From the NCBI GenBank assembly GCA_035370245.1, contig DAOOVO010000001.1, positions 1 through 64,000 on the forward strand: a stretch of DNA of 64,000 bases, in the 5' to 3' direction. The position numbers and the translations under genes are program-made. The stretch comes from Pseudobacteroides sp035370245. GTDB taxonomy: Bacteria; Bacillota; Clostridia; Acetivibrionales; DSM-2933. A model generated the notes under the pieces. It was not told the origin of the DNA and did not search any database. It saw only the letters and a list, made by a program, of their open reading frames with translations. Shown piece by piece: positions 42,348 through 50,022 of the stretch (its first letter is position 1; every line of letters begins with the position of its first letter).

Positions 42348-42447
42348 ATAGCAACCCCTCCAAATAAAATACTCTTTCCATATTAATTATATCATACCAG
42401 AGGTACGCGGAAAAGCCATGTATTAATCGATACATATACTGCATACC

Positions 42448-42492
42448 AAAAAGGGTACCGTAAAATCAATTTAACTTCACAGCACCCTTTAA
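42448..42492 (-). terminator. terminator of the 30-aa peptide gene
   Basis: AAAGGGT pairs with ACCCTTT, with inner GC and AC/GT pairs, and is followed by TTGG on the minus strand. Confidence 0.6.
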
Positions 42493-42523
42493 TCTCTATT
42501 ATATTTATTCAATATTGATAATA

Positions 42524-42616
42524 TTACTGAGTTTTAACCTTTTCAGATGTTTCAACAATATCATCTTCAAAATCTACTTCTTTGCATCCATTCCATTCAG
42601 GTGAACATACCATCAT
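42524..42616 (-). CDS. 30-aa acidic peptide, unknown
   Basis: AAGGAGGTG sits ideally before ATGATG. The frame encodes MMVCSPEWNGCKEVDFEDDI followed by VETSEKVKTQ: two cysteines six residues apart in a CSPEWNGC motif, then an acidic tail. A terminator follows 30 bases later. It might be a secreted-less signalling peptide, a precursor peptide or a small regulatory protein. No modifying enzyme is nearby. Confidence 0.5.
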   Translation of the reverse strand: MMVCSPEWNGCKEVDFEDDIVETSEKVKTQ

Positions 42617-42727
42617 GTGAAACACCTCCTTTTATTTAGCTTTCTGATAGTTAATATATACCCCCAAGTTAATCTATTAAACAAAAATATAAAATTTAAT
42701 TGACTTTAATAAATCTGGCACACAAGC

Positions 42728-42757
42728 AAAAACCCCACAACCATTAGTTGTGAGGTT
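42728..42757 (-). terminator. original terminator of tRNA-Thr, now displaced
   Basis: AACCTCACAAC pairs with GTTGTGGGGTT, followed on the minus strand by TTTGC. It lies immediately beyond the left copy of the tRNA 3' end, where the terminator of the uninterrupted tRNA-Thr would be. Confidence 0.6.
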
Positions 42758-42758
42758 T

Positions 42759-42807
42759 GGAGCTGGTGGACGGAATCGAACCCCCGACCTGCTGATTACA
42801 AGTCAGC
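42759..42807. repeat. left 49-bp attachment repeat (3' part of tRNA-Thr)
   Basis: Identical over 49 bases to 46559-46607, from GGAGCTGGTGG to AAGTCAGC. It covers the anticodon, T arm and acceptor 3' strand of tRNA-Thr but not its 5' half, so it is an attachment copy rather than a tRNA gene. Confidence 0.9.
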
Positions 42808-42939
42808 GACCACCAAATAATAAATGAATTTTACCATGTTTACATTAGTTGGTCAAGGGCTTTTGATAAAGTTTTTACAGTAAATCGCAGTATGGTTTGC
42901 AGTAACTCAAAGCCCTTGATACAGAAGGGATTGATTGAA

Positions 42940-43512
42940 ATGGTTAATACAAAAAGAGATTTCAATATAGGGGCATTCGGAGAACAGGCGGTAAGAAATT
43001 TTTACAAGAATAAACAAGTCCCAATACATGTACAGCTTGAAAACACTAATTTGAATCGTCCAGCCTTTGCACAAAAACATAACAAGCACGAAGCGGACAT
43101 TGTGGTAATTCAAAAGGTTGGGGTATACATGGCAGAGGTAAAGACTAAAACTTCTTTATGGAAAGAAAAGTATTTTGTTATCGACAAATCAGATTGAGGA
43201 AAATTTGGATATTACTTGAAGCACTTTGGAATTGATACCCTAATTTGGATATGCTACAAGCCAGAAGGAAAGCAAGCTTATCTATACGCCCAATGGTATA
43301 GTGAGTTAAGGAAAAGCAATCCACAAGAACAAAAAATTATACAGAATGAAGGATATGTAAGGGATACAAAAATTGTAGAGACAAAAAAAGAACTGGTATT
43401 GACGGCGGCAACCGATTATTTACCAGTAAGAAAAGTTAATCCGAACGCTTCTTTATCCTATATTAACTTTTCGGAAAAAGGATTACAAGCATCTACAGAT
43501 ATTTTATTTTGA
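42940..43512 (+). pseudogene. nuclease-like gene with in-frame UGA
   Basis: From ATG 42940 (AAGGGA upstream) the frame reads MVNTKRDFNIGAFGEQAVRN ... HEADIVVIQ ... MAEVKTKTSLWKE, consistent with a PD-(D/E)xK-type core (E, D, ExK). A TGA at 43195-43197 interrupts, and the same frame continues GKFGYYLKHFGIDTLIWICY to a stop at 43512. Without the UGA it would encode about 190 aa. Nonsense mutation is the simplest reading. Confidence 0.6.
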
Positions 43513-43580
43513 AACCATACGCCCTCTCTTTTGCTATATCATGCTGGTATTTAGCTTAATAAATCAAATACTGATGATTA

Positions 43581-43988
43581 TCAATCAATGAATTTGACGC
43601 TCGCTTTTCCCTCTTCGGCAATGGTTACTTTTGCTTTTTTGCCATATAAGTAATTGTCCGCTGGTTCTACATAGCCAAAAATCTCCACTTCATTCCAAGT
43701 ATTGTTTATATTGTACTTGAAAACAATTTTACCTGTTTCCTTTGATTTACTGGAATTTTTCCGTATTTCAGAAATATCTACTATCTGTGTTTGTTCAGTG
43801 TTGCTTGCAATAACAGGTACTTCAATTATTTTATCCAAAAAGAGTATTTCTCCGCTAACTTGATTTTTATTTTGGTTATTAATAAAAATAGTTAATGGTT
43901 GACTTTTTCCAAAAATAAAAAACAAAATACCTACAACTGCAATAATTGTTAAGCAAATTGCTATTACAGCTATCCATGTTTTTTTCAT
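43581..43988 (-). CDS. small exported or membrane-anchored protein, unknown
   Basis: 135 aa from ATG 43988 (AAGGAG upstream, rather far). One N-terminal helix (TWIAVIAICLTIIAVVGILFF) and an extracytoplasmic beta-rich domain (FINNQNKNQVSGEILFLDK, ending GKASVKFID). No family is recognised. Confidence 0.6.
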   Translation of the reverse strand: MKKTWIAVIAICLTIIAVVGILFFIFGKSQPLTIFINNQNKNQVSGEILFLDKIIEVPVIASNTEQTQIVDISEIRKNSSKSKETGKIVFKYNINNTWNEVEIFGYVEPADNYLYGKKAKVTIAEEGKASVKFID

Positions 43989-44087
43989 TGTCCAATTACT
44001 CCTTTCAAAAAGCACTAGGAGAAAGATAATAAAACCCTTCTCCTGTCCTTTGGTTGTGTTAGTTTGTAGATATTCGTGATATATGAA

Positions 44088-44249
44088 TTAATTGTGTAGC
44101 CAAGTTAATTCACCAGCATTCATTTTTGCCTTTACTCTGTCGACCAAATGGCTATCCCATGTCCATGTTGGATGGTCGTACCAATGCCAGCAATCTCTAC
44201 CTTTTTGGTTGTTATGTAAATCCAAGTTTTTCGACTCTCCTTTATACAT
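44088..44249 (-). CDS. 53-aa Trp/His-rich frame
   Basis: ATG 44249 opens a frame with GRDCWHWYDHPTWTWDSHLV and VDRVKAKMNAGELTWLHN. The composition (five W, four H) looks like a conserved protein tail rather than noise. There is no good RBS and a stop lies just upstream in frame, so it may be the remaining 3' end of a longer gene. Confidence 0.4.
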   Translation of the reverse strand: MYKGESKNLDLHNNQKGRDCWHWYDHPTWTWDSHLVDRVKAKMNAGELTWLHN

Positions 44250-44313
44250 TTTGTTTTTTTATCAGAATATCCAAAACTAACCTTGATTAGCGTATCGTAC
44301 CTTTGTGAAATTG

Positions 44314-44613
44314 TCAATAAGTGTAATTTGTAATGTTTTGTCGAATTTCAGTACCTAATTTTTCATGTCTTCTGCAATGCTTCAATTTAGCCGCTACCGT
44401 CTTTGCAATATCCTTCAAAGTTACTTCTTGCCTGTTGAATTGCCTTAATAGGTCAAGTGCGGTATCAGGGATATAAACGGCGGCTGTAGCAAGGTGGTGT
44501 AATACCGCTTCCAGTTCTTCTTTTTTGAGAACATCCCAAATTATATCCCCATAAATTTTATCAAGCCGTGCCTTTTCTTTTGGACTTTCAATATAATTAT
44601 GTTTCTTAGTCAT
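44314..44613 (-). CDS. 99-aa element protein, unknown
   Basis: GAAAGGA precedes the ATG. The N-terminal half is helical and charged (MTKKHNYIESPKEKARLDKI), followed by EELEAVLHHLATAAVYIPD and a basic HRRHEK-like stretch (LKHCRRHEKLG). Third gene of the minus-strand trio. No family is recognised. Confidence 0.6.
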   Translation of the reverse strand: MTKKHNYIESPKEKARLDKIYGDIIWDVLKKEELEAVLHHLATAAVYIPDTALDLLRQFNRQEVTLKDIAKTVAAKLKHCRRHEKLGTEIRQNITNYTY

Positions 44614-44690
44614 AGCGGTATCCTTTCAAATACCTATAGGGATAGGCTTTGGAGCAAAACCATCCCTACAAGTAGAATGAATAATATTGC

Positions 44691-44939
44691 TTATTTCTTC
44701 TTTGGTGCTTCAAGCTGTATACCTGTACCCTTTTCAAAATTCTTGAAGTGTGCCATTGCTGTAATATAATCCCTTGTCATTCCTGCATAAGTACACCCTT
44801 TATCCATATTAGCCATTAACTGACATATAGCGGCTATACCCTTATATAATCCTTCTTTTACCTCTACTGGAATATCAACATTTACTAATCCAGTTGTATC
44901 CAGTTTACCTTCCTCAATTGTTACTTTTTTTGCTGGCAT
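44691..44939 (-). CDS. 82-aa element protein, unknown
   Basis: ATG 44939 (MPAKKVTIEEGKLDTTGLVN) with GGAG nine bases upstream; an ATG at 44948 would be too close to it. It is two bases from the upstream gene, so co-transcribed. The central KEGLYKGIAAICQLMANMDKG looks helical. No family is recognised. Confidence 0.6.
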   Translation of the reverse strand: MPAKKVTIEEGKLDTTGLVNVDIPVEVKEGLYKGIAAICQLMANMDKGCTYAGMTRDYITAMAHFKNFEKGTGIQLEAPKKK

Positions 44940-44941
44940 TT

Positions 44942-45556
44942 TTACCATCTCCTTTTCTCCAATTTCTTCCGATATTCTCCAATTCCCAATCTCTTGTCCT
45001 GTGCTTCCATTGCTTTTTGTCGTATCATTTCTGGCGTTTCCTGTGCTGGAACTGTACCTCTTGAAGCGGCATACCTTGTCAAATTCACCTGTACTTTGGT
45101 TGCGGCTTCTTGTGCCGACATACCATGTGCCAATGCGTACCCTATAATCTTGGCTTTCTGCTGTGGCGGTATACCTTCCAGACTGTCAAGTTCTTCTTTC
45201 AATTTGTTATACTCCTTGTCGTCCTCGGGTTCTCCGTCCAAATCTGGAAACTGGTTTTTCACCAGTTCAAGTGCTTCAATGGTACTTTTTCCACTTGCAA
45301 CCAATCTTTCCAACATTACCGCCGCTTTAGGGTTCTTAATATCATGCAGTTCCGTTTCGGGTACTTCTCCATCTTCTTCCATTGCAGGAACATGTGCCGC
45401 CAATTCTTCATCATCCATGTTGTTTATATCTGGCGTAGTCCTTCCATTCATTTCTGCTTCCTTCTCTTTTACCATTTGTTTTCTCGTTTTTTCTGGAAGT
45501 GCCATAAATTCTTCCATTGTGTATTCCTTATTTCTCCACATAATTGTTTCAGCCAT
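44942..45556 (-). CDS. 204-aa acidic element protein, unknown
   Basis: ATG 45556 (MAETIMWRNKEYTMEEFMAL) follows GAAAGGAG. Low-complexity acidic middle (NNMDDEELAAHVPAMEEDGE) and a helical C-terminus (GIPPQQKAKIIGYALAHGMS). First gene of a three-gene minus-strand unit whose 5' side abuts the truncated integrase. No family is recognised. Confidence 0.6.
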   Translation of the reverse strand: MAETIMWRNKEYTMEEFMALPEKTRKQMVKEKEAEMNGRTTPDINNMDDEELAAHVPAMEEDGEVPETELHDIKNPKAAVMLERLVASGKSTIEALELVKNQFPDLDGEPEDDKEYNKLKEELDSLEGIPPQQKAKIIGYALAHGMSAQEAATKVQVNLTRYAASRGTVPAQETPEMIRQKAMEAQDKRLGIGEYRKKLEKRRW

Positions 45557-45646
45557 TTTCTCCAACTCCTTTCAAAGTCCCTTTGTATAAGTCATTTTCA
45601 ATATTGCTATCTTTTACCTGTTTGAGTAAGAAGTCCATTTGGTACA

Positions 45647-46684
45647 ATGCCCAATCAATATTGTCATTTTTTACTGATTCAACTATGGAAGTTTTACAAT
45701 GAAAAGGCAAAAACTCATTCACCAAGAACAGTAAAGTATTTACACGTATTATTGCATGAAGGATTGAAACAAGCTATAGCTGTGAATCTTATAGTAAGGA
45801 ATGTGACGGAAGTATTGACGCTTCCAAAGCAGACAAAGAAAGAACTAAGGATATTGTCAGAGTACGAACAGGAAGCCATTCTGGACGCTTTGAAAGGGGA
45901 AAGATTATATACCCTGTTCTTATTGGAAAACTACACAGGAATGCGGCGTGGTGAAATATTAGCCCTGCGTTGGCAGGACATAGATTGGAGGAATAAAGTT
46001 ATTAATGTCCGTCAAACAATGGACAGGATAAAAGACTTTGATACAGGTAAAACAATTTTGATGTTCAATGAACCCAAGACAAAAAACAGTAAGCGTCAAT
46101 TACCATATAATGAGATTATCGAAAATGAACTACTTGCCCTTTACAATAAAAGAATATGTGATTTAGTATTCAGTACTGAAAAGGGTACGCCGATAGAACC
46201 CCGAAACATAAATAGAAAACTTGATAAAGTCTTGAAGAAAGCAGGAGTTGAAAAGGCAACCTTCCATTCATTAAGACATAGCTTTGCGACAAGGCTTATG
46301 GAAAAGGAAGTTCATCCCAAAATTGTTCAAGAAATATTAGGGCATAGTAGCATTTCGGTAACTCTGGATATATATACACACTGCAATAATGACTTGAAAA
46401 GAAAAGCATTGGAAAAATTGAATACTGGTGTAGCGACAGCTTACGAGACTTGTTCTCGTAATGAACGAAGTGAACAGGTAGAGCAGGAATCGCAGTATAA
46501 AATTGCAGTAAGTAAAGAAGCGACCACAGAGGAATCCCCTGAAAGCCGCTTCTTTACTGGAGCTGGTGGACGGAATCGAACCCCCGACCTGCTGATTACA
46601 AGTCAGCTGCTCTACCTGCTGAGCTACACCAGCATGAAATTATATTGTTTTTCCGTACTTAATCACTCAAACAGTGATTTTTAG
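45647..46684 (+). CDS. tyrosine integrase, N-terminally truncated
   Basis: The catalytic domain is complete: Arg in TGMRRGEILAL, Lys in KTKNSKRQLPY, HSLRHSFATRL, LGHSS and Tyr in LDIYTH. The N-terminal arm-binding domain and most of the core-binding domain are missing; the frame starts at WKFYNEKAKTHSPRTVKYLH with no RBS before ATG 45647. The 3' end runs on the opposite strand straight through tRNA-Thr, giving the tail GAGGRNRTPDLLITSQLLYL. In an excised circle the tail would instead end TSQRPPNNK. Confidence 0.85.
   Translation: MPNQYCHFLLIQLWKFYNEKAKTHSPRTVKYLHVLLHEGLKQAIAVNLIVRNVTEVLTLPKQTKKELRILSEYEQEAILDALKGERLYTLFLLENYTGMRRGEILALRWQDIDWRNKVINVRQTMDRIKDFDTGKTILMFNEPKTKNSKRQLPYNEIIENELLALYNKRICDLVFSTEKGTPIEPRNINRKLDKVLKKAGVEKATFHSLRHSFATRLMEKEVHPKIVQEILGHSSISVTLDIYTHCNNDLKRKALEKLNTGVATAYETCSRNERSEQVEQESQYKIAVSKEATTEESPESRFFTGAGGRNRTPDLLITSQLLYLLSYTSMKLYCFSVLNHSNSDF
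46559..46607. repeat. right 49-bp attachment repeat
   Basis: Identical to 42759-42807. It forms the 3' 49 bases of the intact tRNA-Thr and at the same time the last sense codons of the integrase frame. Confidence 0.9.
46561..46633 (-). tRNA. tRNA-Thr (UGU)
   Basis: Acceptor GCTGGTG/CACCAGC, discriminator U, anticodon loop CTTGTAA (UGU). Its 3' portion was supplied by the integrated element. Being on the promoter side, the gene stays intact, but its old terminator is now 3.8 kb away. Confidence 0.93.
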
Positions 46685-46824
46685 TACTTATCAAACGGTC
46701 AATCTCTCAACCGCTTATATATAATAACATGGCCCCATACTTAAAGTCAACACTTTTTTTACAGGAAATTTATGTCTTATGCTTATATATTTTTTTCCAA
46801 TCATCTATCCATTACAAATATGCA

Positions 46825-47217
46825 TTAAACATCAATTTTAAAACCGAAATCAACTTCACTTGCCGGCTTTCCCCCAGCAACTCCCCAGTTTTCCAATGGA
46901 GGCTCATTAATAACCATCATAACATCGGTCCTCTTAATACCAAGAGCCTTTTCCAAATTATCAACAATGGCTTTATAAAGGTTCTTTTTAGCTTCAAAGC
47001 TTCTACCCTTAAATATTGTCAGTTCAATAAGTATGAAATCTTCAGTTCTATTTGACGATATTTCAAAATTTTCCTTATCAAGCTCATACAGCCTTTGCAT
47101 TCTATCATATTCAGGTATCTTAAATGTATCGACCAGTGCTTGATGCACACCGTCCAACAGAGCTTTTTTGTACTCTGAACTCTTTCCCTTTAACATTTCA
47201 ATTTTAACTAATGGCAT
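46825..47217 (-). CDS. tautomerase-superfamily protein
   Basis: 130 aa from ATG 47217, giving MPLVKIEMLKG with the N-terminal Pro expected to be the catalytic base after Met removal; GGGAGG is upstream. It is twice the length of 4-oxalocrotonate tautomerase and appears to be a two-unit fusion (second unit from about ILIELTIFKGRS). Substrate unknown. Confidence 0.85.
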   Translation of the reverse strand: MPLVKIEMLKGKSSEYKKALLDGVHQALVDTFKIPEYDRMQRLYELDKENFEISSNRTEDFILIELTIFKGRSFEAKKNLYKAIVDNLEKALGIKRTDVMMVINEPPLENWGVAGGKPASEVDFGFKIDV

Positions 47218-47412
47218 AACATTCCCTCCCAATTATATATCCCAGTTTATATAATTTTTTCTATTTTATCACCAGCATATTTTATTGTAAATCATCAATT
47301 TCCATTACTTTAAAAAATAGCTCCATTGCAAATGCACAAGTAAAGCACAAATACAAAAATGATAATTAACCTAAAACTTTTTACATTACTGGAAACAGCT
47401 ATAATATAATAA

Positions 47413-47529
47413 AATATATTATATACCGGCAAAAATGAAAAAATTATCTCCGACTTAAAAGATATTTTAGGAGAACAGTTTGCTGGACACATGGCACAAA
47501 ATAAAGAAGCGAATAGTCACTTGGAATAA
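47413..47529 (+). pseudogene. possible gene remnant before merR
   Basis: A 38-codon open stretch (KNEKIISDLKDILGEQFAGH, ending AQNKEANSHLE) without start or RBS; protein-like composition in a 397-base gap (47218-47614) that otherwise contains only the MerR promoter. Low certainty. Confidence 0.2.
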
Positions 47530-47544
47530 TGTTATTTTTGGTAC

Positions 47545-47575
47545 TTGACAGTCACGTTAGGTTATACATTATTAT
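47545..47575 (+). promoter_or_regulatory. MerR-type promoter with 19-bp spacer
   Basis: TTGACA (47545-47550), 19 bases, TATTAT (47570-47575). The long spacer is typical of promoters that MerR proteins twist into an active shape. It precedes the merR-type gene itself, implying autoregulation. Confidence 0.6.
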
Positions 47576-47614
47576 GAAAAGTGTAAAAAAGACATAGAAA
47601 CAGGAGTTGATTGT

Positions 47615-48571
47615 ATGACCATAAGTGAAGTTATGAAAGAAACCGGTCTTACCAAAAGAGCAATTCGTTACTATGAGGAAGAAGGTTTGATAAAACCTTC
47701 TGTTAATTGCGAAAACAACTATAGAAGTTACAACAAACAAGATATTGACAAATTAATAAAAATATCCCTTTTAAGACAAATGGGCTTTAGCATTGATAAT
47801 ATTAGAGAATTGATTAATTCTCCTTCTAACATTAATGACGTTCTCAAGACTCATATCAAAAAAATAGACAAAAGCATAAAAGACCTTGAAAAAAGTAAAA
47901 GATTGATTAACGAAATTATCAAAAATAATGATATTAACACATCTGATGATTTTATGGAGAAATTGAAAATCTTAAGGGAAAATATTGAATCTGAGGATAA
48001 GAGTAAACCAGGTTATATAAAAAGACAGCTGTTAAAAATATTTCCCGGTTCCTTTGGCAGAGTACTCACAATTCACTTTTCTCCTTTTTTAAACGAGCCC
48101 ATTGATAGTGATGAAAAGGAGAAGGCCTGGAATGAAATAATCAAGTACTTGGATGAATCTGAGCCATTAAATTACCCCGATGAATTTTATAACAATTATT
48201 CTAAAATTGAGGAAGATACACTTGAAAAAATAGCTGAAGAAAACAACAAGGAAATTCAAAACCTTATAAATTATACTCCTCAAGAACTTGAAGAATATAA
48301 GGTTAAAATAATAGAGTCATTAAAGTCCATGAATGAAAATAAATATTTTATTGAAAGTCGGCAAAAGATGTTTAAATCTAATTTGGATTTTAAAAACAGA
48401 CTACAATCCGGCGGATATTATGATAGATTCGTAAACAATCTAAGGATAATCAGCAGTGACTATGACAAATACCAGACAATAATCCAAAAATTAAACGACG
48501 AGCTTGGTCTGTACTATGATTCTTGTGGAAATATAAAGATAAATTCAGATGAGAGCCAAAAGCAAGAGTAA
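47615..48571 (+). CDS. MerR-family regulator with long C-terminal domain
   Basis: 318 aa. The winged HTH at 2-70 (TISEVMKETGLTKRAIRYYE; YNKQDIDKLIKISLLRQMGF) is followed by the dimer helix and an extended effector domain of about 200 residues with no cysteines for metal binding. It is probably a drug- or small-molecule-responsive activator. No target transporter is adjacent. Confidence 0.88.
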   Translation: MTISEVMKETGLTKRAIRYYEEEGLIKPSVNCENNYRSYNKQDIDKLIKISLLRQMGFSIDNIRELINSPSNINDVLKTHIKKIDKSIKDLEKSKRLINEIIKNNDINTSDDFMEKLKILRENIESEDKSKPGYIKRQLLKIFPGSFGRVLTIHFSPFLNEPIDSDEKEKAWNEIIKYLDESEPLNYPDEFYNNYSKIEEDTLEKIAEENNKEIQNLINYTPQELEEYKVKIIESLKSMNENKYFIESRQKMFKSNLDFKNRLQSGGYYDRFVNNLRIISSDYDKYQTIIQKLNDELGLYYDSCGNIKINSDESQKQE

Positions 48572-48659
48572 GAACAGTACATGAATTGTTCCAAAACCAA
48601 AAAATCCAAGCTATACTAAACTAAATCAAAAAGGCTGCGAATTTCCTGCACACAAAGCA

Positions 48660-48690
48660 AAACAGCTTACTTGTACAAGTAAGCTGTTTT
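48660..48690 (+). terminator. terminator after the merR-type gene
   Basis: AACAGCTTACTTG is directly followed by its inverse CAAGTAAGCTGTT and TTTAT. It lies six bases from the 3' end of the convergent tRNA-Val. Confidence 0.75.
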
Positions 48691-48695
48691 TATGG

Positions 48696-48768
48696 TGGGC
48701 ACTATAGGGCTCGAACCTATGACCCTCTGCTTGTAAGGCAGATGCTCTCCCAGCTGAGCTAAGCGCCC
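48696..48768 (-). tRNA. tRNA-Val (UAC)
   Basis: Acceptor GGGCGCT/AGTGCCC with one G-U pair, discriminator A, anticodon loop CTTACAA (UAC). Confidence 0.93.
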
Positions 48769-49024
48769 GTCAAATTCACCGTGCAGATTGTATTATAGCC
48801 TCTTTTTATATATAAGTCAACCCCTTTTTAAAAATATTTTTTCAAGAAATTTTTATTAACATTTTTATTTCTTATATATTAGCCCGATAACCGTTAAAAA
48901 TGCCTATACAAATATATTCCCCAACACAAGCAAACTTATATAAAACTTTACTGTACATCATCCACATATGATATAATGGTAATGCTATGGAAAATAATCA
49001 TTAAGCAATTGAAGGGAAGATATT

Positions 49025-49999
49025 ATGTTTTTTGAATCATATAAATCAATACTTTATTCGGACACGCTTGTGCCGGATATTTTTATTAATGAGTACATGC
49101 CCTCAATGGACGGAGATTGCGTTAAAATATTTATTCACTGCCTTTTCCTCAGTAAATATAACAAGTACGCAACGGCTAAAGATCTTTCCAAGAAGCTGGG
49201 CATTGATTTAAATAAGGTCAAAGACTCTCTTACATACCTTGAAAGCATAGGAGTCATTACCAGAAAGGAAAACAGCAGCAGCATAATAATAAATGACCTT
49301 AAGGAAAAAGAAATCCAAAAAATATACAGGCTAAAGCAAACATCAACTCCTGAGGAAGCTGTACTTAGCTCGGAGAGAAACAAATCGCGCAATGCAATTA
49401 TAAAGTCCATCAACAATAAGTTTTTCCAGGGAGTTATGCCGCCCTCATGGTATACCGATATCGATGCCTGGTTTGATAAATACAATTTTGAGGATGATGT
49501 AATGTTTGCACTCTTTCAGTATTGTTACGAGCACAACGGACTTTCTAAAAATTACATAATAAAGGTGGCCGACAGCTGGAAAAGCAAAAACGTCCGCAAT
49601 TCAATAGACCTGGACAATTATTCTCTGCAGTATGAGAGATTTAAAAGTATTCGCGGCAAAATCGTTAAAAAGCTTGGCCTTAGAAGAAACCTTACTGAGT
49701 ACGAAAGTGAATATGTTGAGACATGGGTTGAGAAATATAAATATGATTTTGAAATAATTGAGCTGGCTCTTAAGAAAACTCCTAAAAAGACTAACCCCAG
49801 CTTTGAATACTTAAACTCAATTATTACCGACTGGTACAACAACAACCTTAAAACCAAAGAAGAAATTCTTGCTTACGATAATGCAAAGAAGCAAAGCATG
49901 AAGCAGCAGTACAAAGTTTCAGAAATACCGCAGCATTCAAATTATGAGCAGCGAAAATATGACAATGATTTCTTTGAAAATTTATATGAGGAAATTTAA
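49025..49999 (+). CDS. DnaD-domain replication protein
   Basis: 324 aa. N-terminal winged helix (KDLSKKLGIDLNKVKDSLTY) and two DnaD C-terminal domains (about 130-190 and 205-275; the second holds LNSIITDWYNNNLKT, the YxxxIxxxW motif). It helps load the replicative helicase together with the following DnaI/DnaC-like ATPase, 23 bases downstream. Confidence 0.9.
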   Translation: MFFESYKSILYSDTLVPDIFINEYMPSMDGDCVKIFIHCLFLSKYNKYATAKDLSKKLGIDLNKVKDSLTYLESIGVITRKENSSSIIINDLKEKEIQKIYRLKQTSTPEEAVLSSERNKSRNAIIKSINNKFFQGVMPPSWYTDIDAWFDKYNFEDDVMFALFQYCYEHNGLSKNYIIKVADSWKSKNVRNSIDLDNYSLQYERFKSIRGKIVKKLGLRRNLTEYESEYVETWVEKYKYDFEIIELALKKTPKKTNPSFEYLNSIITDWYNNNLKTKEEILAYDNAKKQSMKQQYKVSEIPQHSNYEQRKYDNDFFENLYEEI

Positions 50000-50022
50000 C
50001 ATCAGCCTTTTTTGGAGGTTTT

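Larger units (their letters stand above)
42759..46607. mobile_element. 3.8-kb decayed integrative element in tRNA-Thr
   Basis: Bounded by the 49-bp direct repeat, with a tyrosine integrase at the right end next to the intact tRNA. Cargo: a nuclease-like gene with an internal stop, a secreted protein, a 53-aa frame and three unrecognised genes on the minus strand. The truncated integrase suggests it can no longer move unaided. Confidence 0.85.

Noticed and set aside
42761..42807. A second tRNA-Thr gene at the left repeat
   Set aside because: Only the 3' 49 bases are present; the 5' acceptor strand and D arm are absent. It is an attachment repeat.
43216..43512. Separate gene starting after the UGA
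   Set aside because: Same frame as the upstream part with no RBS; better explained as one interrupted gene.
44132..44317. 61-codon minus-strand frame
   Set aside because: Overlaps the better 53-aa frame (44088-44249) in another phase and shows no RBS.
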